DNA of 64,000 bases from an uncultured bacterium (GTDB taxonomy: Bacteria; Verrucomicrobiota; Lentisphaeria; Victivallales; Victivallaceae), in contig URVC01000015.1 of NCBI GenBank assembly GCA_900551245.1, forward strand, positions 1 through 64,000. Reading direction: 5' to 3'. The notes below the pieces were generated by a model. It saw only the letters and a program-made list of their open reading frames with translations, had not been told where the DNA came from and did no database searches. The translations under genes and the position numbers were made by a program. Positions within the stretch are counted from its first letter, which is position 1. Every line of letters begins with the position of its first letter. Shown in pieces: positions 21,590 to 30,389 of the stretch.

Positions 21590-22339
21590 TTGAAACGGAT
21601 GCTCTTGATCCTGCTGTTCGTATGTTCGGTCGTTTCCGCGGCCGAAGCGCGGACGGTGATGGTTGTGCTCTTCCCTTTCCGGGAAGCGGAGATTGCGGCC
21701 AAGGTCGACGGTACGGTTCGGGAGTATAAATTCCGGGTAGGCGAGCAGTTCAAAGCGGGGGATACGCTGCTCGTCCTCGACGATACGCAGTATCGGATCG
21801 AGGCCGAGCGCGCGGCCGCCCTGGCGGAAGATGCGAAGGTGCAGGCGCAGTTTGCCGAAGAGTCCTATGTCGCTCAGAAAAAACTGTTCGATGAGGAGTT
21901 CCAGAGCAAACTTGAACTCAAGCGCCGCGAAACCGAGGTGGCGACGGCGAATGCCCGCAAGAAGGTCGCCGACGCGAACCTGGCGGAAAGCCGTCTGCAG
22001 CTGAGCTACTGCACTCTCAAAGTTCCCTTTGACGGGAAGATCGAAGCGATTCTCAGCCGTGAGCACGAGACAATCCGGGCGGGGCAGCCGCTGTTCCGGG
22101 TGATCGACGACAGCAAACTGCTCGCCGTGATGAATGTCCCCGTTTCCAAGATGCCGGAGGTCGGCGAGAAGATGTGGTTCGGGTTTTCCGACAACCGGAT
22201 TCAGGTGGAGGGAACGGTATTTGAAGTTTCGCCGCGCGCCGATCACCGGTCCGGAACGGTCGAGGTGAAGGCGCTGATCGCCAACTCTGACGGCAAACTT
22301 TCCGCCGGTTTGACGGGGGTTCTGATTGATGGAAAATGA
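21590..22339 (+). CDS. HlyD/MFP-type periplasmic adaptor
   Basis: A 249-residue membrane-fusion protein: signal peptide (KRMLLILLFVCSVVSAAEA), a split lipoyl domain (VDGTVREYKFRVGEQFKAGDTLLVLDD and VPFDGKIEAILSREHETIRAGQPLF) flanking a helical hairpin (residues about 70-125), then a beta-barrel part. Such adaptors bridge an inner-membrane transporter to a TolC duct. It is shorter than typical adaptors (about 350 aa), lacking most of the membrane-proximal domain. The start is a TTG at 21590, supported by GGGAGG 9 nt upstream; an ATG at 21599 is the alternative. It lies 26 bp after the giant gene and overlaps the next gene by 11 bp. Confidence 0.85.
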   Translation: MKRMLLILLFVCSVVSAAEARTVMVVLFPFREAEIAAKVDGTVREYKFRVGEQFKAGDTLLVLDDTQYRIEAERAAALAEDAKVQAQFAEESYVAQKKLFDEEFQSKLELKRRETEVATANARKKVADANLAESRLQLSYCTLKVPFDGKIEAILSREHETIRAGQPLFRVIDDSKLLAVMNVPVSKMPEVGEKMWFGFSDNRIQVEGTVFEVSPRADHRSGTVEVKALIANSDGKLSAGLTGVLIDGK

Positions 22340-23708
22340 TCCGAGAAGCGAGTGGGCCGCCCGGCTGAAAGCCTTCGGGATGATCATCAAACTCGGGAAC
22401 GACCTCTTCGCCGCTCCCGACTTCAACACCGCCTGCGGTATGGCGGTCAACAGCTCCCGGGCGCTGTTGAAATTCAAGACCTCCACGATGCTGGAGCTCT
22501 CCGGAGGCAAGGCCCGGATCGTCGCTCAGTATGCTCAGGTGGCGATCAATCACAACTCCAATGCGGCGATGCTGCAGACTTCGCTCTGTGAGCATCTGGA
22601 GCTGTCGGAGAAGCCGCTGATCCTTTCGACGGCCGATGTGCCGAATCTCAATCAGTACGCCGGAATCGCCCTGTCTCAGCTGATCGGCGAGCGTGACCGG
22701 ATGATGATTGTCATGCTTGCGCCTCCGCCGTTTCTCGGCAGCGTCGATTTCCGGCTGGTCTGGATGCTGGAATTCGCCGAGGAGATTCCGAAATACGCCA
22801 TCAATGCCGCGAGCATTCTGGTGCGCAACTATGCGGAAGCGCTCTACTGTCACCGCTGCTGCCGGGTTTCCGCCAAGGCGAAGATCCGCAAATGGATGCA
22901 GCCGAAGCGGGTGGCGCTTTATGTGCTCGCGATTCTGCTGCTCGCCTTGATGTTTGTCCGGGTGCAGGAGTCGGTCAACGCCGAGTTCGAGGTGCGTGCG
23001 CCGAAGACGGTCAGCACCTACGCCTGGTTCGACGGACCGATTGCCCGCTGTTACAAGCAGGATGGCGACCTCGTCAAAGCCGGAGAGCTGATCGCCGAAT
23101 ACGACACCAGCCAGCTGGCGTTCCGGCTGGCCAACGCGGAGAGCCAGGTGCGGGAGATCGAGAAGGAGTTCGATCTGGAGCGGAGCGCCGCGTTTTCCGA
23201 CCGGACCCGGCTCGGAAAGGTGCAGCTCATTGAGGCGCGGTTGAACGGGGCGCGGGTCGCGGTGGATGAGGCGAAATGGTACATGGCCCATTCGAAGCTG
23301 ACCGCGCCTGCTTCCGGTACGCTGGCGCTGGCCGACGGGCGGGCGGAACTGCTGACCAACCGGGCGGTTCGCACCGGAGACCGGATTTTCGACATCTACA
23401 CCGGCGAAGGAGCCGCGGCGGAAATTCTGGTCAATGAGCGGGACAGTTCCATTCTGCAGGGACAGCCGGAGGTGACCTTCTTCCTCTATACCCGTCCGGA
23501 GATATCGATTCCGGGCAAGGTGCAGGCGATTGCGAACTATCCGGAACTGACCGAACAGCGCGTCTACTGCTACAAGGTGCGCGCGACGATGGATGGCGTC
23601 AGCAACCTGCGTTACGGCATGCGCGGCATCGCCAAACTGCGCGGCGACCGCGTCTCGCTCGGGTACTACCTCTTCAAGAACCTGGTCATCTACCTGCGTC
23701 GGATCTGA
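22329..23708 (+). CDS. GAF-like/HlyD fusion adaptor, inner-membrane anchored
   Basis: A 459-residue protein in two parts. Residues 1 to about 180 form a soluble, GAF-like domain (AAPDFNTACGMAVNSSRALLKFKTSTMLEL, a typical GAF start split by 20 residues or so), predicted cytoplasmic. A membrane span at about 195-212 (VALYVLAILLLALMFVRV) follows. The rest is a HlyD-type adaptor: lipoyl halves around GPIARCYKQDGDLVKAGELIAEYD and SKLTAPASGTLAL, with a helical hairpin between. The ATG at 22329 overlaps the previous gene by 11 bp, and the next gene starts 1 bp after the stop, so translation is coupled. The GAF-like part could sense a ligand or bind the cargo, which is inference. Confidence 0.75.
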   Translation: MENDPRSEWAARLKAFGMIIKLGNDLFAAPDFNTACGMAVNSSRALLKFKTSTMLELSGGKARIVAQYAQVAINHNSNAAMLQTSLCEHLELSEKPLILSTADVPNLNQYAGIALSQLIGERDRMMIVMLAPPPFLGSVDFRLVWMLEFAEEIPKYAINAASILVRNYAEALYCHRCCRVSAKAKIRKWMQPKRVALYVLAILLLALMFVRVQESVNAEFEVRAPKTVSTYAWFDGPIARCYKQDGDLVKAGELIAEYDTSQLAFRLANAESQVREIEKEFDLERSAAFSDRTRLGKVQLIEARLNGARVAVDEAKWYMAHSKLTAPASGTLALADGRAELLTNRAVRTGDRIFDIYTGEGAAAEILVNERDSSILQGQPEVTFFLYTRPEISIPGKVQAIANYPELTEQRVYCYKVRATMDGVSNLRYGMRGIAKLRGDRVSLGYYLFKNLVIYLRRI

Positions 23709-23709
23709 T

Positions 23710-25773
23710 ATGAGAACCGGAACACTGCGTCAGGACATCGAACTGATCCGGCCGGGGGCTCACGGCAACTATCCGATGCTGTTTGATCCGCTTTCGGAGA
23801 ACTACTACCGCATCGACGCCAATACCGCGCTGATGATCAGCAAGATGGATCAGAACTACGAAATCGATCGTTTCGTGGAGCGGTTGAACAATGCCGGGCT
23901 GACGGTGACGGAAGCGGAGGTGATCGAACTGGTGAATTTCCTCCGGCAGAACAACCTGCTCGCTCCGGAATATGGCGAATTCGAGGCGAAGAAGCGCCAG
24001 ATGGAGAAGGTGCGGAAGGATACCTGGCTGCTGCGGTTTGCGTCGGCCTATATGTTTTTCAAACTGCCGCCGTGGCATCCGGACCGGTTTTTCCGGGTGA
24101 TCCGCCCCTATGTGCGGTTTCTTGCCGACCGGCGTCTGATTCTGATCGCGATGATTCCGGCGGTGATCGGGTATCTGCTGCTCCTCCGGGATTTTTCGAC
24201 CGTCCGCAGCACATTTCTCGATTCGATCTCGTGGGCGGGGCTGGCAAAATACTTTGCCGCCATCGTGGTGATGAAAATCATTCATGAGGCGTCGCATTCG
24301 CTGGCCGCGATGCGGTTCAACTGCCGGGTCCGGGCGATCGGCGTAAGTTTCATCGTCTTCTATCCGCGGATTTTTACCGACACCACCGACAGCTGGCGGC
24401 TACCGCTGCGTCAGCGAATGCTGATCGACAGCGCCGGTATCCTCGGCGAGGTGATCGTCGGCGGCATCGCCGCGCTGCTCTGGTGCTATCTGCCGCCGGG
24501 GGTGTTCAAGTCCACGATGTTCTATATTTTTGCGGTCAGCACGTTGAGTACGCTGCTGGTGAACGGGAATCCGCTCATCCGCTACGACGGATACTACATC
24601 CTTTGCGATCTTTTGAATATTGACAATCTGATGGGCAGTTCCGCCGCCTGCCTGAAACAGTACTGGCGTTACTGGTTCTTCGGACTCGGAACCCGGCCGC
24701 AGGAGCCGCGCCGGCTGCTGCTGGTGACCTTCGGCATCGCCTCGTTCCTCTACCGGATCGTCCTGTACACGTCGATCATCATGGTGATCTATCACAGCTT
24801 CATCAAGGTGGTGGCGGTTGTGCTGCTGCTGCTGGAGATTTACACGCTTCTCTTCTACCCCCTCTACCGGGAGATCAAAACAATCCGCCAGATGTCGAAG
24901 CAGGCGGCGGTGCGGGCGAACTGGTACTGGAGCATCCTTTCGCTGGTGATTCTGCTGATCGTCCTCTTTTTCCCGCTCTCCTGGAACATCATTCTCCCGG
25001 GCCAGATCGTTTCGGAGAACAGCGAACTGGTCACGGTGGAGGAGGGCGGCTTTCTCGCTTCGGAGTGGCCGAAACTGCCGGTGCGGGTGGAGAAGGGCGA
25101 GGAGCTGTTTACGCTGATTCAGCCCGGACTTCATTTCAGCATTGAGAAGTTTCAATGGAGCTGCCGGCTGGACCGGCTTCTGTTCCGGCTGCAACAGCTC
25201 GATCGGGAGACCTACAGCGCCAGCCAGGTGACCGAAGAGAAACTGCGCAGCGACGTCATCGGAATGGATGAGCTGGTCCGCCGGGAAGGAAACCTGATTT
25301 GCCGGGCGGCACACTCCGGACTGTTCGTGCCGCGGAAGAGCGACCTCTCCCCCGGGGCGTTTCTGTCGACCGGGCTGGTGGCCGGCGAGCTGGTGTCCGA
25401 CGGAAAGATGGTGTACGCCTACGCGAACGACCGGGAAGTGCGCAAGCTCCGGGTCGGACAGCGGGCGGAGATCATCCTGCCCGACCGGCTCGGTGCGGAA
25501 CCCGGCCGCATCGCCGCAATCGCCCAGATTCCGGCGAAACTGGGCCATTCGCCGCTGCTTCAGATCTTCGGCGGGAGCATCCCGGTGTATGCGGACGAGA
25601 AGAAGCCGTCGGAATACATCTCACTTCAGGCGCTCTACCGGATTGAGATTCAGTTTGACGAGCAGCCGGAGACGTTTGCCGGCCGCAGCGCCAAGGTCCG
25701 GATTCTGCACAAGGAGATGCTGGGCGGCGAAGTGCTCAAGCTGCTGATCTCCGCTTTCCGCCGGGAATTCTGA
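23710..25773 (+). CDS. PqqD-like / M50 metalloprotease / HlyD membrane protein
   Basis: A 687-residue polytopic protein. Residues about 10-85 resemble a PqqD-type peptide-recognition domain (MLFDPLSENYYRIDANTALM, then a winged-helix-like VTEAEVIELVNFLRQNNLL). An M50 core follows, with several membrane helices, the zinc motif HEASH (His192, Glu193, His196) and NPLIRYDGYY (Asp293 as third ligand). After a last span near residue 420, the C-terminal 250 residues contain lipoyl-like and HlyD-like strands (VEEGGFLASEWPKLPVRVEKGEEL). Related proteins are annotated as putative peptide zinc metalloproteases. No ABC ATPase is present in the locus, so this protein may process the cargo, recruit it, or act as its inner-membrane gate. 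It is last in the five-gene run. Confidence 0.8.
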   Translation: MRTGTLRQDIELIRPGAHGNYPMLFDPLSENYYRIDANTALMISKMDQNYEIDRFVERLNNAGLTVTEAEVIELVNFLRQNNLLAPEYGEFEAKKRQMEKVRKDTWLLRFASAYMFFKLPPWHPDRFFRVIRPYVRFLADRRLILIAMIPAVIGYLLLLRDFSTVRSTFLDSISWAGLAKYFAAIVVMKIIHEASHSLAAMRFNCRVRAIGVSFIVFYPRIFTDTTDSWRLPLRQRMLIDSAGILGEVIVGGIAALLWCYLPPGVFKSTMFYIFAVSTLSTLLVNGNPLIRYDGYYILCDLLNIDNLMGSSAACLKQYWRYWFFGLGTRPQEPRRLLLVTFGIASFLYRIVLYTSIIMVIYHSFIKVVAVVLLLLEIYTLLFYPLYREIKTIRQMSKQAAVRANWYWSILSLVILLIVLFFPLSWNIILPGQIVSENSELVTVEEGGFLASEWPKLPVRVEKGEELFTLIQPGLHFSIEKFQWSCRLDRLLFRLQQLDRETYSASQVTEEKLRSDVIGMDELVRREGNLICRAAHSGLFVPRKSDLSPGAFLSTGLVAGELVSDGKMVYAYANDREVRKLRVGQRAEIILPDRLGAEPGRIAAIAQIPAKLGHSPLLQIFGGSIPVYADEKKPSEYISLQALYRIEIQFDEQPETFAGRSAKVRILHKEMLGGEVLKLLISAFRREF

Positions 25774-25828
25774 CCGGTGAGGAAAATTCTCCCACCGGGA
25801 ATGGAGACCGCTTTCCCGCCGCTTCGAC

Positions 25829-25856
25829 TTGAAAAAAACGGTCCGGCGGTTATATT
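25829..25856 (+). promoter_or_regulatory. Promoter upstream of the precorrin methyltransferase gene
   Basis: TTGAAA at 25829-25834 and TATATT at 25851-25856 with a 16-bp spacer, in the 126-bp gap after the secretion locus. Confidence 0.75.
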
Positions 25857-25899
25857 GACCCCCGGCGGGGATCCCCCGCGAAACGAAAGCGGAGAGAGA

Positions 25900-26640
25900 A
25901 TGTCACTGGGAAATTTTTACGGAATTGGACTTGGTCCCGGCGATCCGGGACTGGTGACGCTTCGTGCGGCGGAGGTGCTGCGTTCGGTGCAGGTGATCTA
26001 TGCGGCGGCATCTCAACAGAGTTCCCGCAGCGTCTCCGGGCGGATTCTCGATGCGTTGCCCGGCCTGACGGCCCGCCGGTGTGAACTTGCCTTTACCATG
26101 TCGAACAACTTCGAGGAGCGGCTGGCGAGAATCGACGAACACGCCGAACAGATTCTCGCTGTTCTGCAAAGCGGGCAGGATGCCGCTTTCGTCACCATCG
26201 GCGACCCGATGACCTACAGCACCTGCGGCTATCTGTTGCGGGCGCTGCTGCGGCGGGAGCCGGAGCTGCCGCACGAAATCATTCCCGGTGTGAACTCCTG
26301 GAGCGCGCTGGCGGCGAAGGAGGCGGTTCCGCTGGTGGAGGATCAGACGATGCTGCAGATTGTTCCCGCCGCGATCGCCCCGGGATCCGCGGAACTGGAC
26401 CGGCTGCTTGCCGCCGATGCCACTACCGTGCTGCTCAAATGTTACCGGACACGGGAGGAGTTGCTCCGGCAGCTCTCCGAACGGGGATTTCACGCGGTGT
26501 ATGGGGCCGGAATCGGGCTGGAGGAGGAGTTCGTTTCGGACGATCCCGACGCGATTGCGGCCCGCCCCCGGGAATATCTGTCGATGCTGATCGTCCGCAA
26601 AGCCGGTGCTGCGGATTGTGATCCCGTCGAAAAACCTTGA
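25900..26640 (+). CDS. cobI: Precorrin-2 C20-methyltransferase (CobI/CbiL-like)
   Basis: A 246-residue tetrapyrrole methylase. It uses S-adenosylmethionine to methylate precorrin-2 (or its cobalt form) in cobalamin synthesis. The N terminus YGIGLGPGDPGLVTLRAAEVL and the loop VTIGDPMTYST are the SAM-binding signatures of the family, and CELAFTM and EIIPGVNSWSA fit the C20 subgroup. Length is normal. The ATG at 25900 has GGAGAGA just upstream and lies about 40 nt after the predicted start site; a longer frame begins upstream of the promoter and is rejected. No other cobalamin gene is in the window and no B12 riboswitch is visible, so it is an isolated pathway gene here. Confidence 0.85.
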   Translation: MSLGNFYGIGLGPGDPGLVTLRAAEVLRSVQVIYAAASQQSSRSVSGRILDALPGLTARRCELAFTMSNNFEERLARIDEHAEQILAVLQSGQDAAFVTIGDPMTYSTCGYLLRALLRREPELPHEIIPGVNSWSALAAKEAVPLVEDQTMLQIVPAAIAPGSAELDRLLAADATTVLLKCYRTREELLRQLSERGFHAVYGAGIGLEEEFVSDDPDAIAARPREYLSMLIVRKAGAADCDPVEKP

Positions 26641-26657
26641 ACTCTCAGGAGGAACGT

Positions 26658-27248
26658 ATGGTGAAAGATCTCCTGCGCCTTGCCGAGGCGAACCAGGCCC
26701 GCGCCCGGCGGTTGTTGAAAGAGGTCGGCGTAACTGCCGCCTGGGAGGCGATCGGGGCGGACGTTTCGCTGGTCGGCTCCCTGCGGAGCGGACTCTTGAT
26801 GACGCATCGTGATATCGATGTTCACCTCTACACGGAAACGCTGAATCCGGAGGAGAGTTTCCGGGCGCTCGCCCGGATTTGCGCCCACCCGGCGGTGACC
26901 GGGATGGAATTCCGGAATCTGGCCGAAACCGGGGAGTGCTGTTTTGAATTTCACCTCTCTGTGCGCGATGAGCGCGGCGATTTGTGGCGGCTCGACATGA
27001 TTCAGATCCGCCGCGGCTCGCGGTATGACGGGTATTTCGAACAGGTCGCCGACCGGATCCGGGAGGTGCTCACCCCCGAACGGAGGCGGACCATTCTCAT
27101 GCTCAAGTGCGCGGCCCCGGAAGCCGCCGGAATCATGGGGCTCGAGTATTGCCGCGCCGTGATCGAGGGCGGCGTCCGGAGCTGGCCGGAATTCATCGCA
27201 TGGCGTGCGATGAATCCGGTCTCCGGCATTCTTGCATGGCGCCCCTGA
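26658..27248 (+). CDS. Nucleotidyltransferase-like protein
   Basis: A 196-residue protein with the nucleotidyltransferase-superfamily pattern VSLVGSLRSGLLMTHRDIDVHLYT: a GS motif followed by a DxD-type pair around residues 55-60 that would bind metal. A third acidic residue may lie in WRLDMIQIRR. The substrate is unknown; members modify nucleotides, antibiotics, RNA or proteins. The start at ATG 26658 is given by AGGAGG 8 nt upstream. It follows cobI by 17 bp and is probably cotranscribed, though no functional link is apparent. A short palindromic hairpin spans its stop codon. Confidence 0.65.
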   Translation: MVKDLLRLAEANQARARRLLKEVGVTAAWEAIGADVSLVGSLRSGLLMTHRDIDVHLYTETLNPEESFRALARICAHPAVTGMEFRNLAETGECCFEFHLSVRDERGDLWRLDMIQIRRGSRYDGYFEQVADRIREVLTPERRRTILMLKCAAPEAAGIMGLEYCRAVIEGGVRSWPEFIAWRAMNPVSGILAWRP

Positions 27249-27262
27249 GGAGGCGCCGTTTT
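27238..27262 (+). terminator. Short terminator after the nucleotidyltransferase-like gene
   Basis: ggcgcc at 27238-27243 pairs with ggcgcc at 27252-27257, followed by gtttt. It overlaps the stop codon. Confidence 0.5.
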
Positions 27263-27266
27263 CCCT

Positions 27267-30200
27267 TTACCACTTGCGATGGAAGAAGCCGGTGACCGCT
27301 TCCGCCGCTCTCTGGAAGATCACGTACAATCCCGGAATGAACATCATTCCGGCGATGGTCGCAACCAGCATTCCCCAGAAGGTGGTGACGCCGATCGACT
27401 GGCGGCTGCCTGCGCCGGCGCCGCTGGCGACCACCATCGGGAACACACCAATCACGAAGGAGAGCGCGGTCATCATGACCGAGCGGAACCGGACCCGCAT
27501 GCCGTTCAGAGCCGCATCCTGGATGGTTGCACCCTTGTCGCGTTCGAACTTGGAGAACTCCACCATCAGAATCGCCGTCTTGGCGGTGAGGCCGATCAGC
27601 ATCAGCAACCCGAGCTGGCAGTAGATGTTCAGCGACATGTTGCTGAGTTTCAGGGCGAGGATCGCGCCGAGCGTCGCGGTCGCCACCGAGAGCATCACTG
27701 AAATCGGCATGGTCCAGCTCTCATACTGCGCCACCAGGAAGAGGTAGGCCACCAGCAGCGAGATCATCAGCAGACTGACGATCTTGCCTTCGTTCTGGCT
27801 TTCCTGATAGCTCATATCGGTCCAGCTGATCTGGTAATCCTTGGAGAGATTCTTGTGGACGAGATCCTCCAGCAGATTCATCATCTCGCCGGAACTGAAC
27901 GACGGCACACTCTGGGTGTTGATCGAGGCGGAGGGGAACATGTTGAACCGTTCCACCTGCCGGGGACCGAGAGTCCAGCGGAGGTCCGCCACCGCGCTGA
28001 GCGGAATGTTCTCGCCGGTGGTGCTGGTGACGTAGAGCTGATCGATGATGTTGAGATTCTGTCGCAGTTCCGGCGCCAGCTGAGTCTTGACCTGATAGGT
28101 CTTGCCGTACTTGTTGAAGTCGTTGATGTAGTAGGACCCGAGCTGGCTCTGGAGCGCGCTGAAGATCGAGTTGATCGTCACGTTCATCGCCTCCGCCTTG
28201 TCACGGTTGATGTCCAGATAGAGCATCGGCGTGTTGGCGTCGAACGAGGTGAAGGCGTAGACCGCCTTGCCGGTTTCCATGATCTTGGAGAGCAGATGGT
28301 TGGTCGTTTGCGCGATCTCCTGCGAATTCTGGTCGCCGGTCGCCTGCAACGAGAAGGTCACACCGCCGGTGGCGCCGAGACCCATGATGGCCGGCGGCAC
28401 GAAGGCGTTGACCGAAGCGTCCGGCAGCACCGAGGCGCGTCGGATCACCTCCTGTTGAATGCGGGTGATCTGCGTCTCCGGTGTGGTCCGTTCTCCCCAC
28501 GGTTTCAGGTCGACGATCAGAAGACCGAGGTTTTCCCCTTCGCCCGCGGTCAGGCTCCGGCCGGGAATGGCCAGAAGCTGGTTGATTCCGGGGATATCCT
28601 TAATCAGGTCGGAGACCTCTGCCAGCGCGGCTTCCGTCCGCGGCAGCGAAGCGCTGGCGGGGAGGACCACTTCGCAGAAGATGGTTCCCTTGTCTTCTTC
28701 CGGCAGGAAGGCGGAGGGAAGACGCTGATAGAAGTAGTAGTTCCCGAAGAGGATCAATCCGAAGAGAATGATGGTCAGCAGAGTGCGGCGCACCAGCAGG
28801 CCGCCGACGAACAGATAGGTGTTCCGAGTCCAGTTCAACCCGATGTTGAAGAGATGGAAGAAGCCGCGCGGTGTTTTGCTGGGCCGCAGGACGAGGGCGC
28901 AGAGCGCCGGGCTCAGCGTCATTGCGTTCACGGTCGAAAGGCAGAGCGCGATGCACATGGTGACCGCGAACTGGGTGTAGATGGTGCCCACCATGCCGCC
29001 GTAGAACATGATCGGCATGTAGATGGCGACCACAACCAGAGTGGTGGCGATCAATGCTCCGGTGAGCTGTTCCATAGTCTTCATCGCCGCGTCGAAGGGG
29101 GAGAGGTGCTCCTCATCGATCAACCGGGTGCAGTTTTCGGTGACGCAGATGGCGTCGTCCACCACCGAGCCGATCACCAGAATCAGCGCGAACATGGTCA
29201 GGGTATTGATGCTCATGTTCAGGAGATAGAGGAAGAGGAAGGTGCCGATCAGCGATACCGGGATCGTGACCGACGGAATGATCGTCGCGCGCCAGTCCTG
29301 CAGGAAGAGATAGGTGATCACCACCACCAGAATGAAGGTGAGGATCAGCGTTTCGACGATTTCCTGCATCGAGACGACAACGAACCGGGTCGAATCGTAA
29401 CAGACATCCCAGGTCATGCCGTCGGGGAAGTTCTGTTTGAGTTCTTCGAGGGTTTTGTTGACCTCCTTCATGATTTCCAATGCGTTGGCGTCGTTGAGCT
29501 TGAAGATGGCCAGCACCACCGCCGGCTTGCCGTTGAGGGTACCGGTGCTGTTGTAGGTTTCGGCGCCCAGCTCCACCTTGGCGATGTCGCCGAGCCGGAT
29601 CTGCCGCCCGTCTTCACCGGATTTGACGATGATGCGTTCGAACTCCTCCGGGGTGCTCAGCCGGCCCTTGGTGTCGACCTTGAACTGCATCCAGCGGCTG
29701 CTCGATTCGGTGCCGACCGAACCGGTGGCCGCCTGGATGTTCTGGCTGGCGACTGCGTTGCGGACGTCGTCGTCGCTGATGGAGTAGGCGCGCATCTTGT
29801 AGGGGTCGAGCCAGATGCGGATGCTGTACTCCTGTTCGCCGAAAATGATGGCCTGGCCGATTCCGTCGATTCGCGCGATGGCGTCCTTGATGTGGATGCT
29901 GACGTAGTTGCTCAGAAAGAGCGGTGTATGTTCCGGATTGTCGCTGTAAAACGCATAGGTCGCAAGCATGTCGCTGGAGCGTTTCACGACGGTGAGACCG
30001 TTGTTGACCACGTCGGTCGGCAGGGCGTGCTCGGCCCGTTTGACCGCGTTGTTGACGTTGACCAGCGCCATGTCTTCATCGGCGCCGGATTTGAAGGTCA
30101 GAGTGAGGGTGTAGTTGCCGAGGTTGTCCGACTGCGAGGAGTAGTAGACCATGTCCTCGGTGCCGTTGACCTCCGACTCCAGCGGGGAGGCGACGGTATC

Positions 30201-30377
30201 GGCGATCACCTGGGCGCTCGCGCCCGGGTAGGTTGCCATGACCATGATGGTCGGCGGAGAGACCTGCGGATATTCCGCGATCGGCAGCCGGTAGACCGAG
30301 ATGATTCCCGCCAGCATGAGGAAGAGCGAGATCACCAGCGCAAACCGGGGCCGCCGGATGAAAATTGCTGAAAACAT
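27267..30377 (-). CDS. RND efflux transporter, inner-membrane pump (AcrB/HAE1 family)
   Basis: A 1036-residue RND pump. It starts MFSAIFIRRPRFALVISLFL and has twelve predicted membrane spans with two large periplasmic loops. GSVVDDAICVTEN in TM4 carries the paired aspartates of the proton relay. The second half starts near residue 540 and repeats the fold. Such pumps export drugs, bile acids or detergents using the proton gradient. Length is normal for the family. It lies 12 bp downstream of its adaptor and under the MarR gene; no TolC gene follows, so it would use an outer-membrane channel encoded elsewhere. Confidence 0.97.
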   Translation of the reverse strand: MFSAIFIRRPRFALVISLFLMLAGIISVYRLPIAEYPQVSPPTIMVMATYPGASAQVIADTVASPLESEVNGTEDMVYYSSQSDNLGNYTLTLTFKSGADEDMALVNVNNAVKRAEHALPTDVVNNGLTVVKRSSDMLATYAFYSDNPEHTPLFLSNYVSIHIKDAIARIDGIGQAIIFGEQEYSIRIWLDPYKMRAYSISDDDVRNAVASQNIQAATGSVGTESSSRWMQFKVDTKGRLSTPEEFERIIVKSGEDGRQIRLGDIAKVELGAETYNSTGTLNGKPAVVLAIFKLNDANALEIMKEVNKTLEELKQNFPDGMTWDVCYDSTRFVVVSMQEIVETLILTFILVVVITYLFLQDWRATIIPSVTIPVSLIGTFLFLYLLNMSINTLTMFALILVIGSVVDDAICVTENCTRLIDEEHLSPFDAAMKTMEQLTGALIATTLVVVAIYMPIMFYGGMVGTIYTQFAVTMCIALCLSTVNAMTLSPALCALVLRPSKTPRGFFHLFNIGLNWTRNTYLFVGGLLVRRTLLTIILFGLILFGNYYFYQRLPSAFLPEEDKGTIFCEVVLPASASLPRTEAALAEVSDLIKDIPGINQLLAIPGRSLTAGEGENLGLLIVDLKPWGERTTPETQITRIQQEVIRRASVLPDASVNAFVPPAIMGLGATGGVTFSLQATGDQNSQEIAQTTNHLLSKIMETGKAVYAFTSFDANTPMLYLDINRDKAEAMNVTINSIFSALQSQLGSYYINDFNKYGKTYQVKTQLAPELRQNLNIIDQLYVTSTTGENIPLSAVADLRWTLGPRQVERFNMFPSASINTQSVPSFSSGEMMNLLEDLVHKNLSKDYQISWTDMSYQESQNEGKIVSLLMISLLVAYLFLVAQYESWTMPISVMLSVATATLGAILALKLSNMSLNIYCQLGLLMLIGLTAKTAILMVEFSKFERDKGATIQDAALNGMRVRFRSVMMTALSFVIGVFPMVVASGAGAGSRQSIGVTTFWGMLVATIAGMMFIPGLYVIFQRAAEAVTGFFHRKW

Positions 30378-30389
30378 GAGGAGATCTCC

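Noticed and set aside
25774..25899. Cobalamin riboswitch before the precorrin methyltransferase gene
   Set aside because: The leader after the promoter is about 40 nt, far too short, and no B12-box-like sequence is seen.
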